A stretch of DNA of 64,000 nt from Fen-999 sp041480065 (GTDB lineage: Bacteria; Pseudomonadota; Gammaproteobacteria; Burkholderiales; Rhodocyclaceae), in assembly GCA_041480065.1 (NCBI GenBank), contig JBGOZF010000006.1, forward strand, positions 1 to 64,000, written 5' to 3'. Shown here in pieces: positions 9,053 to 17,915 of the stretch. Positions within the stretch are counted from its first letter, which is position 1, and the number at the start of each line of letters is the position of its first letter. The notes beneath the pieces are model-generated. The model saw only the letters and a list, made by a program, of their open reading frames with translations. It was not told the DNA's origin and searched no databases. A program made the position numbers and the translations under genes.

Positions 9053-9166
9053 GGCATCGGCGGAGCCGCCATCACGACGCCCGATCCCTGGCGAGAGCAC
9101 GCCGATCGCGCCCGTGCGACGGGCGAGGTCGGCGATCTGCTGCTGCTTGCCGACGAGGCACCGTCT

Positions 9167-9922
9167 ATGGAGCTTCGAGCCGGGGCCTGGATCGACGCCG
9201 CGGAGCTGCTGCGCGCGGCCGGGCAATGCGACTTTGCGCTCGAACTGCTCGAGCGCGCCCTCTCCCTCGACACCGGCAATGCCAAGGGTCTGAGCGAGCA
9301 GACGCTCTGCCGGCAATGGGCCGCGCTGCCGGATCGCGATGCCGCACTCCGGCAGCCGCGGCAGGTACTGCTGTTCAGCGGCCACATGGTGGACGCGCCC
9401 AATCGGCCGACGCCGCGCTTCCCCGCCGACAAGGTGCCGGCGGCGGCGCAAAGAATCGGCGAAGCGCTCGAGGGACTACACGCCAGCCCCGAGGACCTTG
9501 CCCTGACCCAGGGCGCATGTGGCGGCGACCTGCTGTTCACCGAGGCCTGCCGGCAGCGCGGCGTGAAGGTGTTTTGGCTGCAACCCTTCGCCGAACCCGA
9601 GTTCATCAAGGCCTCGGTCCTCAACGGTGGTGCGGACTGGCATCGCCGCTACCTGGAGTCGAGAGCGGCTTTGGCGGTGCCTCCGCGTGCCGCACCCGAG
9701 GCGCTGGGTCCGCCGCCTCGCGGCCGTGGCGAGAACTATCCCTACGAGCGCTGCAACCTCTGGCTGCTCTATGGCGCGCTGGCGCGGGGTGCCGACAAGC
9801 TGAGACTCATCTGCCTGTGGAACGGCCGCGGCGGCGACGGCTCCGGCGGCACCGCCCACTTGGTCGCGGAAGTGAAGCGCCGCAAGGGCCGCGTCGACTG
9901 GATCGACACCAGGACGCTCTGA
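9167..9922 (+). CDS. TPR-like protein with Rossmann-like (SLOG/TPR-S-type) domain
   Basis: The ATG at 9167 gives 251 residues, but the frame is open back to the stop of the C11 gene at 9052 and the 38 codons between encode a plausible helix ('PWREHADRARATGEVGD') with no ATG, GTG or TTG start. The true start is therefore uncertain, perhaps a rare ATC/CTG start. Residues about 1-45 look like one TPR unit. Residues 65-150 have a Rossmann-like pattern: 'RQVLLFSGHMVDAP', then 'ALTQGACGGDLLF', then 'VKVFWLQPF', resembling SLOG-like domains seen with TPRs in caspase/CHAT-type conflict loci. A nucleotide-sensing or signal-relay role beside the C11 and C14 proteases is an inference. Confidence 0.6.
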   Translation: MELRAGAWIDAAELLRAAGQCDFALELLERALSLDTGNAKGLSEQTLCRQWAALPDRDAALRQPRQVLLFSGHMVDAPNRPTPRFPADKVPAAAQRIGEALEGLHASPEDLALTQGACGGDLLFTEACRQRGVKVFWLQPFAEPEFIKASVLNGGADWHRRYLESRAALAVPPRAAPEALGPPPRGRGENYPYERCNLWLLYGALARGADKLRLICLWNGRGGDGSGGTAHLVAEVKRRKGRVDWIDTRTL

Positions 9923-9969
9923 CACCTTTCTCCCCTTGTGTGACAAAGGCATTACGGCCTAGTACTTAC

Positions 9970-10060
9970 GTATCATTGACCGCGGCCGCAGGCGCCGCTA
10001 GATTACAGGCGCGGCGCGGATGAATGGCAAATACAAGCCAGCCCCGGGGAGGAGTCCATC
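9970..10060 (+). promoter_or_regulatory. Probable promoter/control region of the caspase-like gene set
   Basis: The gap after the TPR-like gene holds an AT-rich patch around 'TAGTACTTACGTATCATTGACC' split as TAGTACTTACGTA (9960-9972 region) and ATTGACC, including the self-complementary TACGTA. A strong GGGGAGGAG ribosome-binding site ends the region just before the small frame at 10061. The TACGTA element resembles half-sites used by FixJ/LuxR-type response regulators; this is a by-eye suggestion. Confidence 0.25.
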
Positions 10061-10243
10061 ATGGCAACAGGAACACTGCGCACTGGCATCGACGACCACA
10101 CCGATGGCCCGAGCAATCGATCCGGCCGTGTCGATGACGCGTGGTTCACACTGAACTCGATCCGCCGCCTGTCCGGCAAGTCACCGCTCCATCCTCAGGT
10201 CTGCGCCGGCACACGCGTGTGGCGCTCCGCAATGCTCACCTGA
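10061..10243 (+). CDS. Possible small protein (60 residues), unrecognised
   Basis: A short frame with a very good ribosome-binding site (GGGGAGGAG, 6 bases before ATG) in front of the conserved unknown gene at 10297. The product is hydrophilic, with no domain, signal or membrane segment that I recognise. It could be a genuine small partner, a leader peptide controlling the next gene, or the decayed 5' end of an older gene. Its stop is 54 bp before the next start. Start strength supports translation; nothing else does. Confidence 0.35.
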   Translation: MATGTLRTGIDDHTDGPSNRSGRVDDAWFTLNSIRRLSGKSPLHPQVCAGTRVWRSAMLT

Positions 10244-10296
10244 TCGCGCCGACGGCGCGATCGCCGCCCTCTGATTCTCAGCTCCAGGAGAGAAAC

Positions 10297-11331
10297 ATGT
10301 CCGTATTCAGCTTCGATCTCCACCAGACCCTCACCGGCGTTCCCGGCGCCGCGCTCCGCAAGGGCAGGGCAAGAGCCCGCGGCCCGGTGCTGCCAGGGGA
10401 AGACGGCTTCGCCGCCGCCTTCGTGCGCGACGACGGCGTCGCCGCCTCGGCGGACGACATGAAGGACCAGTTCGTCGTCTTCCAGCTCAACGACTCCATG
10501 GACGGCCCGGCCATCCTGAACGCCGAAGCGGTGAAGCCCAAGCTGGCGGGGTCGGACGACGAGCCCGACGTGCTGACCAAGCTGAACCTGATCTCGTTTC
10601 ACGTCGGCGCCGACGAAAGGATCGACAAGAACACCCGCGCCACCATGCGCATCAACTTCGGCAAGGACGCCAGCTCCACCGATCGCATGTTCGACACAGC
10701 CTTCTGGGCTGTCGCTGCCGGGCTCAAGCTCTACAACGACAGCACCGGCCAGCCGGCGCAGACCAAGGACCTGTCGGCCGACATGAACCAGGCCTTCGGC
10801 AACCGGCCGATCGAGATTCCCGGCGGCCTCGGCAACTTGAGCTTCGAGGTCGTCAAGCACGATGAGCCGAAGTGGTGGCAGAACGTGTTCAGCTTCCTGC
10901 GCGGCGGTACCGGCACCGCACTGACCTCGGTGCTCGGCTTCCCCGCCGTCACGCAGGCCGCCATCGGCATCATCGACGAGCTGGTCGGTCGCCTGGCGGA
11001 TCAGGAACCCGAGGTGCTGTTCAAGAGCAAGCCGATGCGCCTGGCGCTTACCGGCAAGGCGCACGACGAATTCACCGGCGGCAGCCCGCGCGTGCGCCTG
11101 GGCTCGCTCAACAACGGCTACTGCGTGCTGGCGCGCTACGGTGATTACAACGACATCGCCGGCTCCAACGCCGTGTTCTACCCGACGCACGGCCTGCTGG
11201 CGCCGGCCGACGCCGACCCCGCCAACTACGCCAGCCTGACCACGAAGAACCCGCTGCACGGTCTCACCTACGCCATCTTCCGCGTGCGCATGAAGACCAC
11301 GGTGCTCGATCCGAACTTCAGTTTCCGGTGA
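10297..11331 (+). CDS. Unrecognised 344-residue protein in the caspase-like island
   Basis: Not matched to a family I know. The protein starts 'MSVFSFDLHQTLTGVPG', preceded by CAGGAGAG at good spacing. It has no signal peptide. A beta-rich first half ('DQFVVFQLNDSMDGP', 'LISFHVGADERIDK') is followed by a central hydrophobic stretch at about 205-230 ('GTALTSVLGFPAVTQAAIGIIDELV') that could be a buried or membrane-active helix, and a beta-rich C-terminus ('RVRLGSLNNGYCVLARYGDY'). It is 19 bp upstream of the metacaspase-like gene, so the two are almost certainly co-transcribed. It may be a substrate, inhibitor or effector of that protease; a pore-forming substrate is one speculative reading of the central segment. 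Confidence 0.7.
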   Translation: MSVFSFDLHQTLTGVPGAALRKGRARARGPVLPGEDGFAAAFVRDDGVAASADDMKDQFVVFQLNDSMDGPAILNAEAVKPKLAGSDDEPDVLTKLNLISFHVGADERIDKNTRATMRINFGKDASSTDRMFDTAFWAVAAGLKLYNDSTGQPAQTKDLSADMNQAFGNRPIEIPGGLGNLSFEVVKHDEPKWWQNVFSFLRGGTGTALTSVLGFPAVTQAAIGIIDELVGRLADQEPEVLFKSKPMRLALTGKAHDEFTGGSPRVRLGSLNNGYCVLARYGDYNDIAGSNAVFYPTHGLLAPADADPANYASLTTKNPLHGLTYAIFRVRMKTTVLDPNFSFR

Positions 11332-11350
11332 ACTTGGCAGGAGACCCACC

Positions 11351-12190
11351 ATGACCAGGAAAGCGCTCTGCATCGGCATCAACAACTATCCCGGCACCCA
11401 CATGGACTTGCAGGGCTGCGTCAACGACGCCAACGACTGGACCCAGACCCTGCAAGGGCGCGGCTTTGCCGTCACCACCCTGATCGACGCCCAGGCCACC
11501 AAGGCTGCGATGGTCGCTGCGATGACCGGCCTGATCGGCGGTGCCGCGAGCGGCGACAGCGTGGTGATCACCTTCTCCGGCCACGGCACCTACCAGCCCG
11601 ACACGGACGGCGACGAGGCCGACGGCCTCGACGAGGCCCTCTGCCCCTATGACATACAGACCAACGGCGCCGCACTGATCGACGACGAGATCCACGCCAT
11701 CTTCGCCGCCCGCAAGCCCGGCGTGCGGCTGCTGTTGATCTCCGACAGTTGCCACTCCGGTACCGTCACGCGCGCTGCGCCCAGCGAACCAGAGGTCGAT
11801 GCGCCGCGCCCGCGCTTCATGCCCATGGGCAACTGGCTGCCGGAAGCGCAACTGCCGCGCGCCCGCTCCGGCAAGCCGGCTGCCCACGTCGCCGCCACGC
11901 CGAGCGTGGTGTCGCCCTTCGTTGGCGCCATGGCCAGGCAGCAGGGCGACCTGCTGCTGTCCGGCTGCAAGGAAGGCCCCAACAACTTCAGCTACGACGC
12001 CCGCATCAGCGGCCGCCCCAACGGCGCCTTCACCTACTACGCCCTGAAGACCCTGAAGGGTCTGTCGGCCAGCGCCACCTACGGCGACTGGCACAAAGCC
12101 ATCGCCGACTACCTGCCCTCGTCCGCCTACCCGCAGAGCCCGCAGATCGTCGGCAGCGCCGCGGCGCGCATGCAGAAGATCTTTGCCTGA
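11351..12190 (+). CDS. Metacaspase-like caspase-family (C14) peptidase
   Basis: A 279-residue cytosolic protease consisting of just the caspase p20/p10 fold. It opens with 'KALCIGINNYPGT', has catalytic His78 in 'ITFSGHGTY' and Cys134 in 'LLISDSCHSGT', and retains the acidic 'DTDGDEADGLDEALCPYD' loop typical of type-I metacaspases (calcium-binding in relatives). Specificity of such prokaryotic caspases is usually for Arg/Lys. No prodomain is present, so regulation must come from partners; the unknown protein 19 bp upstream and the CHAT protein 68 bp downstream are candidates. GGAGACCCACC precedes the ATG. Confidence 0.92.
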   Translation: MTRKALCIGINNYPGTHMDLQGCVNDANDWTQTLQGRGFAVTTLIDAQATKAAMVAAMTGLIGGAASGDSVVITFSGHGTYQPDTDGDEADGLDEALCPYDIQTNGAALIDDEIHAIFAARKPGVRLLLISDSCHSGTVTRAAPSEPEVDAPRPRFMPMGNWLPEAQLPRARSGKPAAHVAATPSVVSPFVGAMARQQGDLLLSGCKEGPNNFSYDARISGRPNGAFTYYALKTLKGLSASATYGDWHKAIADYLPSSAYPQSPQIVGSAAARMQKIFA

Positions 12191-12258
12191 CGGATGCCGA
12201 CCGCCGCCGCAGGTATGCACATCAGCCGATCCAGTCCCGAACCGGGAGGAACCGCGTC

Positions 12259-15200
12259 ATGACCAAGCCGAAAACGAAGTCTCTCAAGCCGACGACCAGC
12301 GCGAGCCGGACAACGACCTCCGGCGCGAAAGGCCAGCAAGCGCCCGCGGAGATTGCGCCTGGCCAAGGAACCGAATCAAAACGAGGAACACCCACCATGA
12401 CCCGCAGTTACCGTATTCGTGGCATCGAACAGGCGACGGCCAGCCAGCCGGCCACCGGCGAGTCTGCCGTCATTACCAGTGCCCGCCGCGTGGTACCCGG
12501 TTCGGCACGCGAGGCAGGCGTCGGCGAGATCGAGGCCCACGGCGACGAAGTCGTGAAAGTCGAGCTTGAAAACGGCTTCGTGCTGTGGACGCGTGCCGAC
12601 GACCTGATCCGGGAGCGGGGACGCAGGTCGGTGCGCCGCGACGGCGGCGATGCCTGGGAAATCGAGCTCAAGCCGCCGGCACGCGGGGCAGCCAGCGCCC
12701 GCGGCCAGCGCGGCTGGCTCGGCCTGGGCATCAAGGTGCTCGAATTCTTCGGCGTGGACCTGAAGGCGAAGGTGGCCGAAGGCATCGGCGAGGCGTTCGA
12801 AAAGAAGATGCTCAAAGGCAGGGCGCCCGGCCTCTACCGCCTTTCGCTCGGCGACACCATGGAGTTGGCGCCGACCGCCGAAAACCAGCGCCTGCCGGCG
12901 GCCGACAAGCCGCTGCTGGTCTTCCTGCACGGCACCGCGTCGTCTTGCGAGGGCAGCTTCGGCAAGCTGTGGAGCGGCGCCGCCGGCGCCGCGGCGCGCT
13001 GCGCGCTGGCCGACAAGTATGGCGACCGGATGTTTGCCTGGGAGCATCGCAGCCTGACGCAAAGCCCGATCGGGAATGCGCTGGAATTGGTGCAGCTTCT
13101 GCCGAAGGGCGTCGAAATCCACATGGTCAGCCATTCGCGCGGCGGCCTGGTCGGCGAACTGCTGTGCCTTGCCCAGCGCGACCGCGGCAACGACCCACTG
13201 CGGCCCGAGCTGCTGCAGAAGCTCTTTGCCGCCGATCGCACGATCGCGCAGCAACTGGACCTCGCGCCGCTCGACGCCGGCGCCGAGAAGGACCGCAACG
13301 AGGCCTACGAGGCCGACCGCGAGGCGCTTGCCCAACTAGTGACGGAACTCGACGACCGCAAACTCAAGGTCGGCCGCTTCGTGCGCGTGGCCTGCCCTGC
13401 ACGCGGCACCACGCTGGCCTCGGGACGACTCGATCGCTGGTTGTCCGTGCTCGATTACCTGACTGGCAACGGCCTGATTGCCGACGTCGCCGACTTCATG
13501 CTGGCGGTGGTGAAGGAGCGCACCGATCCGCGCACCCTGCCCGGACTCGAGGCCATGATGCCGGGCTCGGCGCTGACCCGTCTGCTGCAGCACCCGGCGC
13601 TGGTGACGAGCGCCGATCTCTCCGTCATCGCCGGCGATATCGAGGGCGACGGCCTGTGGAGCCAGATCAAGCTGCTGGCCACGGACTGGTTCTACGGTGC
13701 CGATCACGATCTGGTGGTGAACACCGGCTCGATGTACGGCGGGCTGCGACGTCCGGACAAGGGCGCCCGTTTCCTGTTCGACAAGGGCGCCAACGTCAGC
13801 CACTTCAACTATTTCGCCAATGACAAGAGCGTGCGCTGGCTGGCGGCCGGACTTACCCGCCCCGATGGCGGCGACGGCGGCTTCCAGCCCATGCAGGAAG
13901 CGAAACAGGAAGAGCCGCGCTGGCGCGAGGCGGTGCGCCGCAGTCGGGCGGCGGCGACGCCGCGGCCGCTGGCGGTGGTGTTGCCGGGGACCATGGGCAG
14001 CGCCCTGAACGTTCAGGGCAAGGGCGTCTGGCTGCACTACTGGAACCTCATGTGGGGTGGGCTGGAGAAGATCCACATGGGCGCGGCCGACGTCGAGCCG
14101 GTCGACCTGCTCGACGATTTCTACGGACCGTTGCTGGAATTCCTTGCCCGCAGCCATCGCGTCGAGATCTTCCCCTACGACTGGCGGCTGTCGGTGCGCG
14201 ATGCAGCGGGCAAGCTGGCCGACAAGCTCGAAATCCTGCTGCCCGAGGCGGAGCGCACCAAACAGCCCGTGCACATCGTTGCCCACTCGATGGGCGGCCT
14301 GGTCACGCGCGCCATGATCGCCGACGGCGGCAAGGGTGCGGCGCTGTGGCGGCGCGTCCAGGCGCTGCCGAACAGCCGCTTCATGATGCTGGGCACGCCC
14401 AACCTGGGCTCCTATGAAGCGGTGCGCTGGCTCACCGGCTACAACGCGACCCAGGCGAAACTGAGCCTGCTCGACGTTACGCAAGGCACGGACGAGATCA
14501 TCGACCTGGTAAGGGGATTTCCGGGACTGCTGGAACTGCTTCCTTTCGACGACAGCGGTCTGAAGTTCGCCCAGCGCAAGCTGTGGCAGGACCTCAAGAA
14601 TGCGCTCGCGGGCCGCTGGCAGGCGGCCGACGAGGAGGCGCTGCGCCAGGCGCGCGACACCTGGACATTGCTGAAGCAAGCGCCGGCCGATCCGCGATGC
14701 ATGGTTTACGTGGCCGGCTGCCAGGACGCGACGGTGATCGACTATCAGTTGGCCGACTACGAGAATTCGATCGTCACGGGCCGCAAGCGGCTTGAGTTCC
14801 TGGGCACACGGCGCGGCGATGGCACGGTGAGCTGGAGCTCCGGCTTCTTGCCGGGCGTGCCGGTCTGGTACGTCGAGAATACGGCGCACGACGCCCTGTG
14901 CAGCCAGAAGCGTGCCCTGCCTGGTTACCTCGACCTGCTGATGACCGGCAAGACCACGCTGCTGCCCGCCGCGCCACCCGCCGGCGCGCGCGCGGCGACC
15001 GTGGAGGCCGAGAGGTTCGTGATGCCGGCGCTGCCGCCGACCGACGGCATTCCCGATCAGCGTGGCCTGCGCGGCATGGGCCTCGGCCCCAGTCCCGCCG
15101 CCGAAGAGGATTTCGACCGGCCGGCGATACCGGTGGTCCAGGTCCGCGTCGTGCATGGCGATCTTGCCTACGCCAAGTATCCGGTGATGGTCGGACATTA

Positions 15201-17895
15201 CCTGGGCGACGTCATCGTCAACGCCGAGGCGGCCCTCGATAACAGGCTGAAGCATGCCCTGAGCAAGCGCCTGGAGCTTGGCTTGTATCCGGGCCAGCCG
15301 GGAAGCCATGCCGTGTTCATCAACGAGAATCCGGACGGCAAGCCCAGTGGTGCCATCGTCATCGGTCTCGGGCAGGTCGGCGATCTGTCCACCACGGTTC
15401 TTCAGACCACGGTGTGCTCGGCGCTTCTCCACTACGCATTGCAGGTCGCCCAGTGGCCCGACGAGCGCTTCGGCAAGAACGGCGGTGTGCGTTCGGCGGC
15501 GGTTTCCTGCCTGCTGGTGGGTTCGGGCCAGGGCGGCACCAGCGTGCGCGATTCCATGGAGGCCCTGCTGCGCGGCGCCGTGACTGCCAATGAGCGGTTG
15601 GCGAAGGCCGAGCTGAACGACAAGGTATTGATCGACACCATCGAATTCCTCGACGTCTACCAGGATGCCGCGCTTGCCGCCGCCAAAGCATTGAAGGAAC
15701 TCCTGGCGGACGGCCAGTTGGCGAACTCGGTGGCCTGGAACAGCGGTGTGGTCGACGATGGCCAGGGTGGCTGGCGACGGGTGCGCTATGACGATGCCCC
15801 GGGCTGGTGGAACAGGCTGGAGATCATCGAGGAGAAAGGCGGCGGCGGCCTGCGCTTCATCGCCTCAACCAATCGGGCCCGCGCCGAGATTACGCACGCC
15901 ACGGGCCAGTTGCGGCTCGCCGAGCGCTTCATACGCCAGGCGTCGCGCTCGCCGGCCACCAATTCCGAAGTGGCCAAGACCCTGTTCGAGATGCTGCTGC
16001 CCAATCGGCTCAAGGAACTGGCGCCGGAACAGACGGACATGATCCTGCTGGTGGACGACGTCTCTGCGCGCTATCCGTGGGAACTGATCGAGGATCGCTG
16101 GAGCCAGAGCGGACGCCCGCCGGCAGTGGTGGCCGGGCTGGTCCGCCAGCTCAAGACGCCCCGATTCCGGCCCAATCCGGTCCACGGGACGGCGCCGACG
16201 GCCTACGTGGTGGGCAATCCCAATCTCGACGGCTGGCGCGACTTCCCCGATTTACCCGGTGCCCGCGACGAGGCGCAGAAGGTCGCCGATCTTCTCGGTC
16301 GGCGCGGTTTCCGCGTCAGGGACTGCATCGACGGCAACTCCGACGACATCGTGGATGGCCTGCACCGGGATGCCTGGCGCATCCTGCACCTGGCCGGTCA
16401 CGGCGAGCACGAATTCGTGCTGAAGGAGGATGCCGATTCCGGCCAGGGCGATGGCGAACAGCCGGCACAAGGCCAGCCGGCGAACCAGAAACCCCCCGTG
16501 CGCGTATCCGGCATGGTCATCGGCAAGAAGACCTTCCTGACCCCGGGCGATGTCGAGCAGATGCGCTGGGTGCCGGAACTCGTGTTCATCAACTGCTGCC
16601 ATCTCGGCAAGACGCAGGCCGAAGGACACGGCAGGTACAGTGCGCTGGCGGCGAACCTGGGCGTACAGTTCATCAACATGGGCGTCAAGGCGGTGGTGGC
16701 TGCAGGGTGGGCGGTGGACGACGGTGCCGCGAGCGCGTTCGCCGAGAGTTTCTACTCTCATATGCTCGCCGGCGAGACCTTCGGCAGGGCCGTACGCGCG
16801 GCCCGCGAGGATACCTGGGTCCGCTTCCCCGACGTCAACACCTGGGGCGCGTACCAGTGCTACGGCGATCCCGCATACCGCATGCACGGCGACGGTTCGT
16901 CGAGGCCGTGGCAGCCGAGTTACCAGGCGCCGGCCGAGCTGGTGGCTTATCTCGACAACCATCGCGAGTGGGTCCGCATGCAGATCAAGGAGAAAGCCGA
17001 CGACGAAGAGAAGCTCGCGCGCATGCGCGGCACGATTACCGATCTGCTGGCGGGCGTTCCCGAAGCGCAACGCGAAGCATGGTTCGCGCGCGCCGACGTT
17101 GCGGCCGCCGCCGGCTTTGCCTGGGGCGAGACCGGCGCCTATGCCGAAGGCAGCGAATGGCTGGAGCGGGCATTGCATGCCGGCAGCGGCGATTGCCCGG
17201 TACGCGCTGTCGAGCAGTGCGCCAACTTCAAGGTTCGCCTGTCCGGCCAGCGCTGGCAGGAGATGCGCGTCGGCAAGGGCGGCGCTGCCGAGAGCGATCG
17301 CCGCAGCCTGATCGACGATATCGAGCAAGCGATCAGGGAACTGGACCTGATCTGCCAGCGTGCGCCGACGGTCGAGCGGCTCAATCTCCTCGGCAGCGCC
17401 TGCAAGCGTCTGGCCTGGGTTTGCGACGACGAGGCGCCGCGTCTCGAGGCGCTCGTCAATATGGCCAATTACTACCACCAGGCGTTCGATCTGGAGAAGA
17501 AAGAGAACCCCTACCCGTTCTCGAACTGGGCGGTCGCCACGGCGTTCGTCGCGGCGCTCGACCGCACGCGCAGCGACGACTGGCGGCGGATTCTCGACGA
17601 GCAATGCCGGCACATGGCCGCCGTTGCCAAGGCCCGCAGCGAGGCAAACCCGAATTTCTGGGATGCGGTCGGCGAAGCCGACTGCCAACTGGTGCTCATG
17701 ATGCTGCAAACATCGAAGTCGGCGAAGCAGTCGGCGGACGGGATCGTCGCGCTCTACCGGGCCGCGGCCCAACGCGGCGCCAGCCCGCGCGAGTATGCGT
17801 CGGTGGTGGAACACCTGGACTTCGTGGCCGAACTCGCCGATTCGTTGTCCTTGCCGGCGGCCGCAACCGCGAAGACCATCCGTGCGGCGCTCTGA
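12259..17895 (+). CDS. Giant multidomain protein: two alpha/beta-hydrolase domains plus CHAT protease
   Basis: A 1878-residue protein; the ATG has GGGAGGA 8 bases upstream, so the longer frame starting inside the caspase gene is a shadow. Order: basic low-complexity tail (1-45); small domain (47-115); alpha/beta-hydrolase 1 with 'LVFLHGTASS' near 220 and nucleophile elbow SHSRGG (Ser293); alpha/beta-hydrolase 2, LCAT/lipase-like, with 'VVLPGTMGS' near 574 and elbow AHSMGG (Ser677); an unassigned region (about 960-1330) with 'VRVVHGDLAYAKYPVMVG', perhaps macro-like; CHAT caspase-fold domain with His1381 in 'HLAGHGEHEF' and Cys1447 in 'VFINCCHLGKT'; a helical TPR-like C-terminus (1550-1878). 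CHAT proteases are usually switched on by partner sensors. Coexistence with two esterase/lipase-like domains suggests a membrane- or lipid-attacking effector, which is inference. Confidence 0.9.
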   Translation: MTKPKTKSLKPTTSASRTTTSGAKGQQAPAEIAPGQGTESKRGTPTMTRSYRIRGIEQATASQPATGESAVITSARRVVPGSAREAGVGEIEAHGDEVVKVELENGFVLWTRADDLIRERGRRSVRRDGGDAWEIELKPPARGAASARGQRGWLGLGIKVLEFFGVDLKAKVAEGIGEAFEKKMLKGRAPGLYRLSLGDTMELAPTAENQRLPAADKPLLVFLHGTASSCEGSFGKLWSGAAGAAARCALADKYGDRMFAWEHRSLTQSPIGNALELVQLLPKGVEIHMVSHSRGGLVGELLCLAQRDRGNDPLRPELLQKLFAADRTIAQQLDLAPLDAGAEKDRNEAYEADREALAQLVTELDDRKLKVGRFVRVACPARGTTLASGRLDRWLSVLDYLTGNGLIADVADFMLAVVKERTDPRTLPGLEAMMPGSALTRLLQHPALVTSADLSVIAGDIEGDGLWSQIKLLATDWFYGADHDLVVNTGSMYGGLRRPDKGARFLFDKGANVSHFNYFANDKSVRWLAAGLTRPDGGDGGFQPMQEAKQEEPRWREAVRRSRAAATPRPLAVVLPGTMGSALNVQGKGVWLHYWNLMWGGLEKIHMGAADVEPVDLLDDFYGPLLEFLARSHRVEIFPYDWRLSVRDAAGKLADKLEILLPEAERTKQPVHIVAHSMGGLVTRAMIADGGKGAALWRRVQALPNSRFMMLGTPNLGSYEAVRWLTGYNATQAKLSLLDVTQGTDEIIDLVRGFPGLLELLPFDDSGLKFAQRKLWQDLKNALAGRWQAADEEALRQARDTWTLLKQAPADPRCMVYVAGCQDATVIDYQLADYENSIVTGRKRLEFLGTRRGDGTVSWSSGFLPGVPVWYVENTAHDALCSQKRALPGYLDLLMTGKTTLLPAAPPAGARAATVEAERFVMPALPPTDGIPDQRGLRGMGLGPSPAAEEDFDRPAIPVVQVRVVHGDLAYAKYPVMVGHYLGDVIVNAEAALDNRLKHALSKRLELGLYPGQPGSHAVFINENPDGKPSGAIVIGLGQVGDLSTTVLQTTVCSALLHYALQVAQWPDERFGKNGGVRSAAVSCLLVGSGQGGTSVRDSMEALLRGAVTANERLAKAELNDKVLIDTIEFLDVYQDAALAAAKALKELLADGQLANSVAWNSGVVDDGQGGWRRVRYDDAPGWWNRLEIIEEKGGGGLRFIASTNRARAEITHATGQLRLAERFIRQASRSPATNSEVAKTLFEMLLPNRLKELAPEQTDMILLVDDVSARYPWELIEDRWSQSGRPPAVVAGLVRQLKTPRFRPNPVHGTAPTAYVVGNPNLDGWRDFPDLPGARDEAQKVADLLGRRGFRVRDCIDGNSDDIVDGLHRDAWRILHLAGHGEHEFVLKEDADSGQGDGEQPAQGQPANQKPPVRVSGMVIGKKTFLTPGDVEQMRWVPELVFINCCHLGKTQAEGHGRYSALAANLGVQFINMGVKAVVAAGWAVDDGAASAFAESFYSHMLAGETFGRAVRAAREDTWVRFPDVNTWGAYQCYGDPAYRMHGDGSSRPWQPSYQAPAELVAYLDNHREWVRMQIKEKADDEEKLARMRGTITDLLAGVPEAQREAWFARADVAAAAGFAWGETGAYAEGSEWLERALHAGSGDCPVRAVEQCANFKVRLSGQRWQEMRVGKGGAAESDRRSLIDDIEQAIRELDLICQRAPTVERLNLLGSACKRLAWVCDDEAPRLEALVNMANYYHQAFDLEKKENPYPFSNWAVATAFVAALDRTRSDDWRRILDEQCRHMAAVAKARSEANPNFWDAVGEADCQLVLMMLQTSKSAKQSADGIVALYRAAAQRGASPREYASVVEHLDFVAELADSLSLPAAATAKTIRAAL

Positions 17896-17915
17896 GACGA
17901 ACCGAGGATACCGAC

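Noticed and set aside
7922..9451. Long minus-strand frame opposite the C11 protease
   Set aside because: Composition is Arg/Gly/His-rich as in antisense frames; the plus strand carries intact catalytic motifs.
11749..12258. Upstream extension of the giant CHAT gene (frame opens at 11749)
   Set aside because: It lies inside the metacaspase gene in another frame, and the ATG at 12259 has a good ribosome-binding site.
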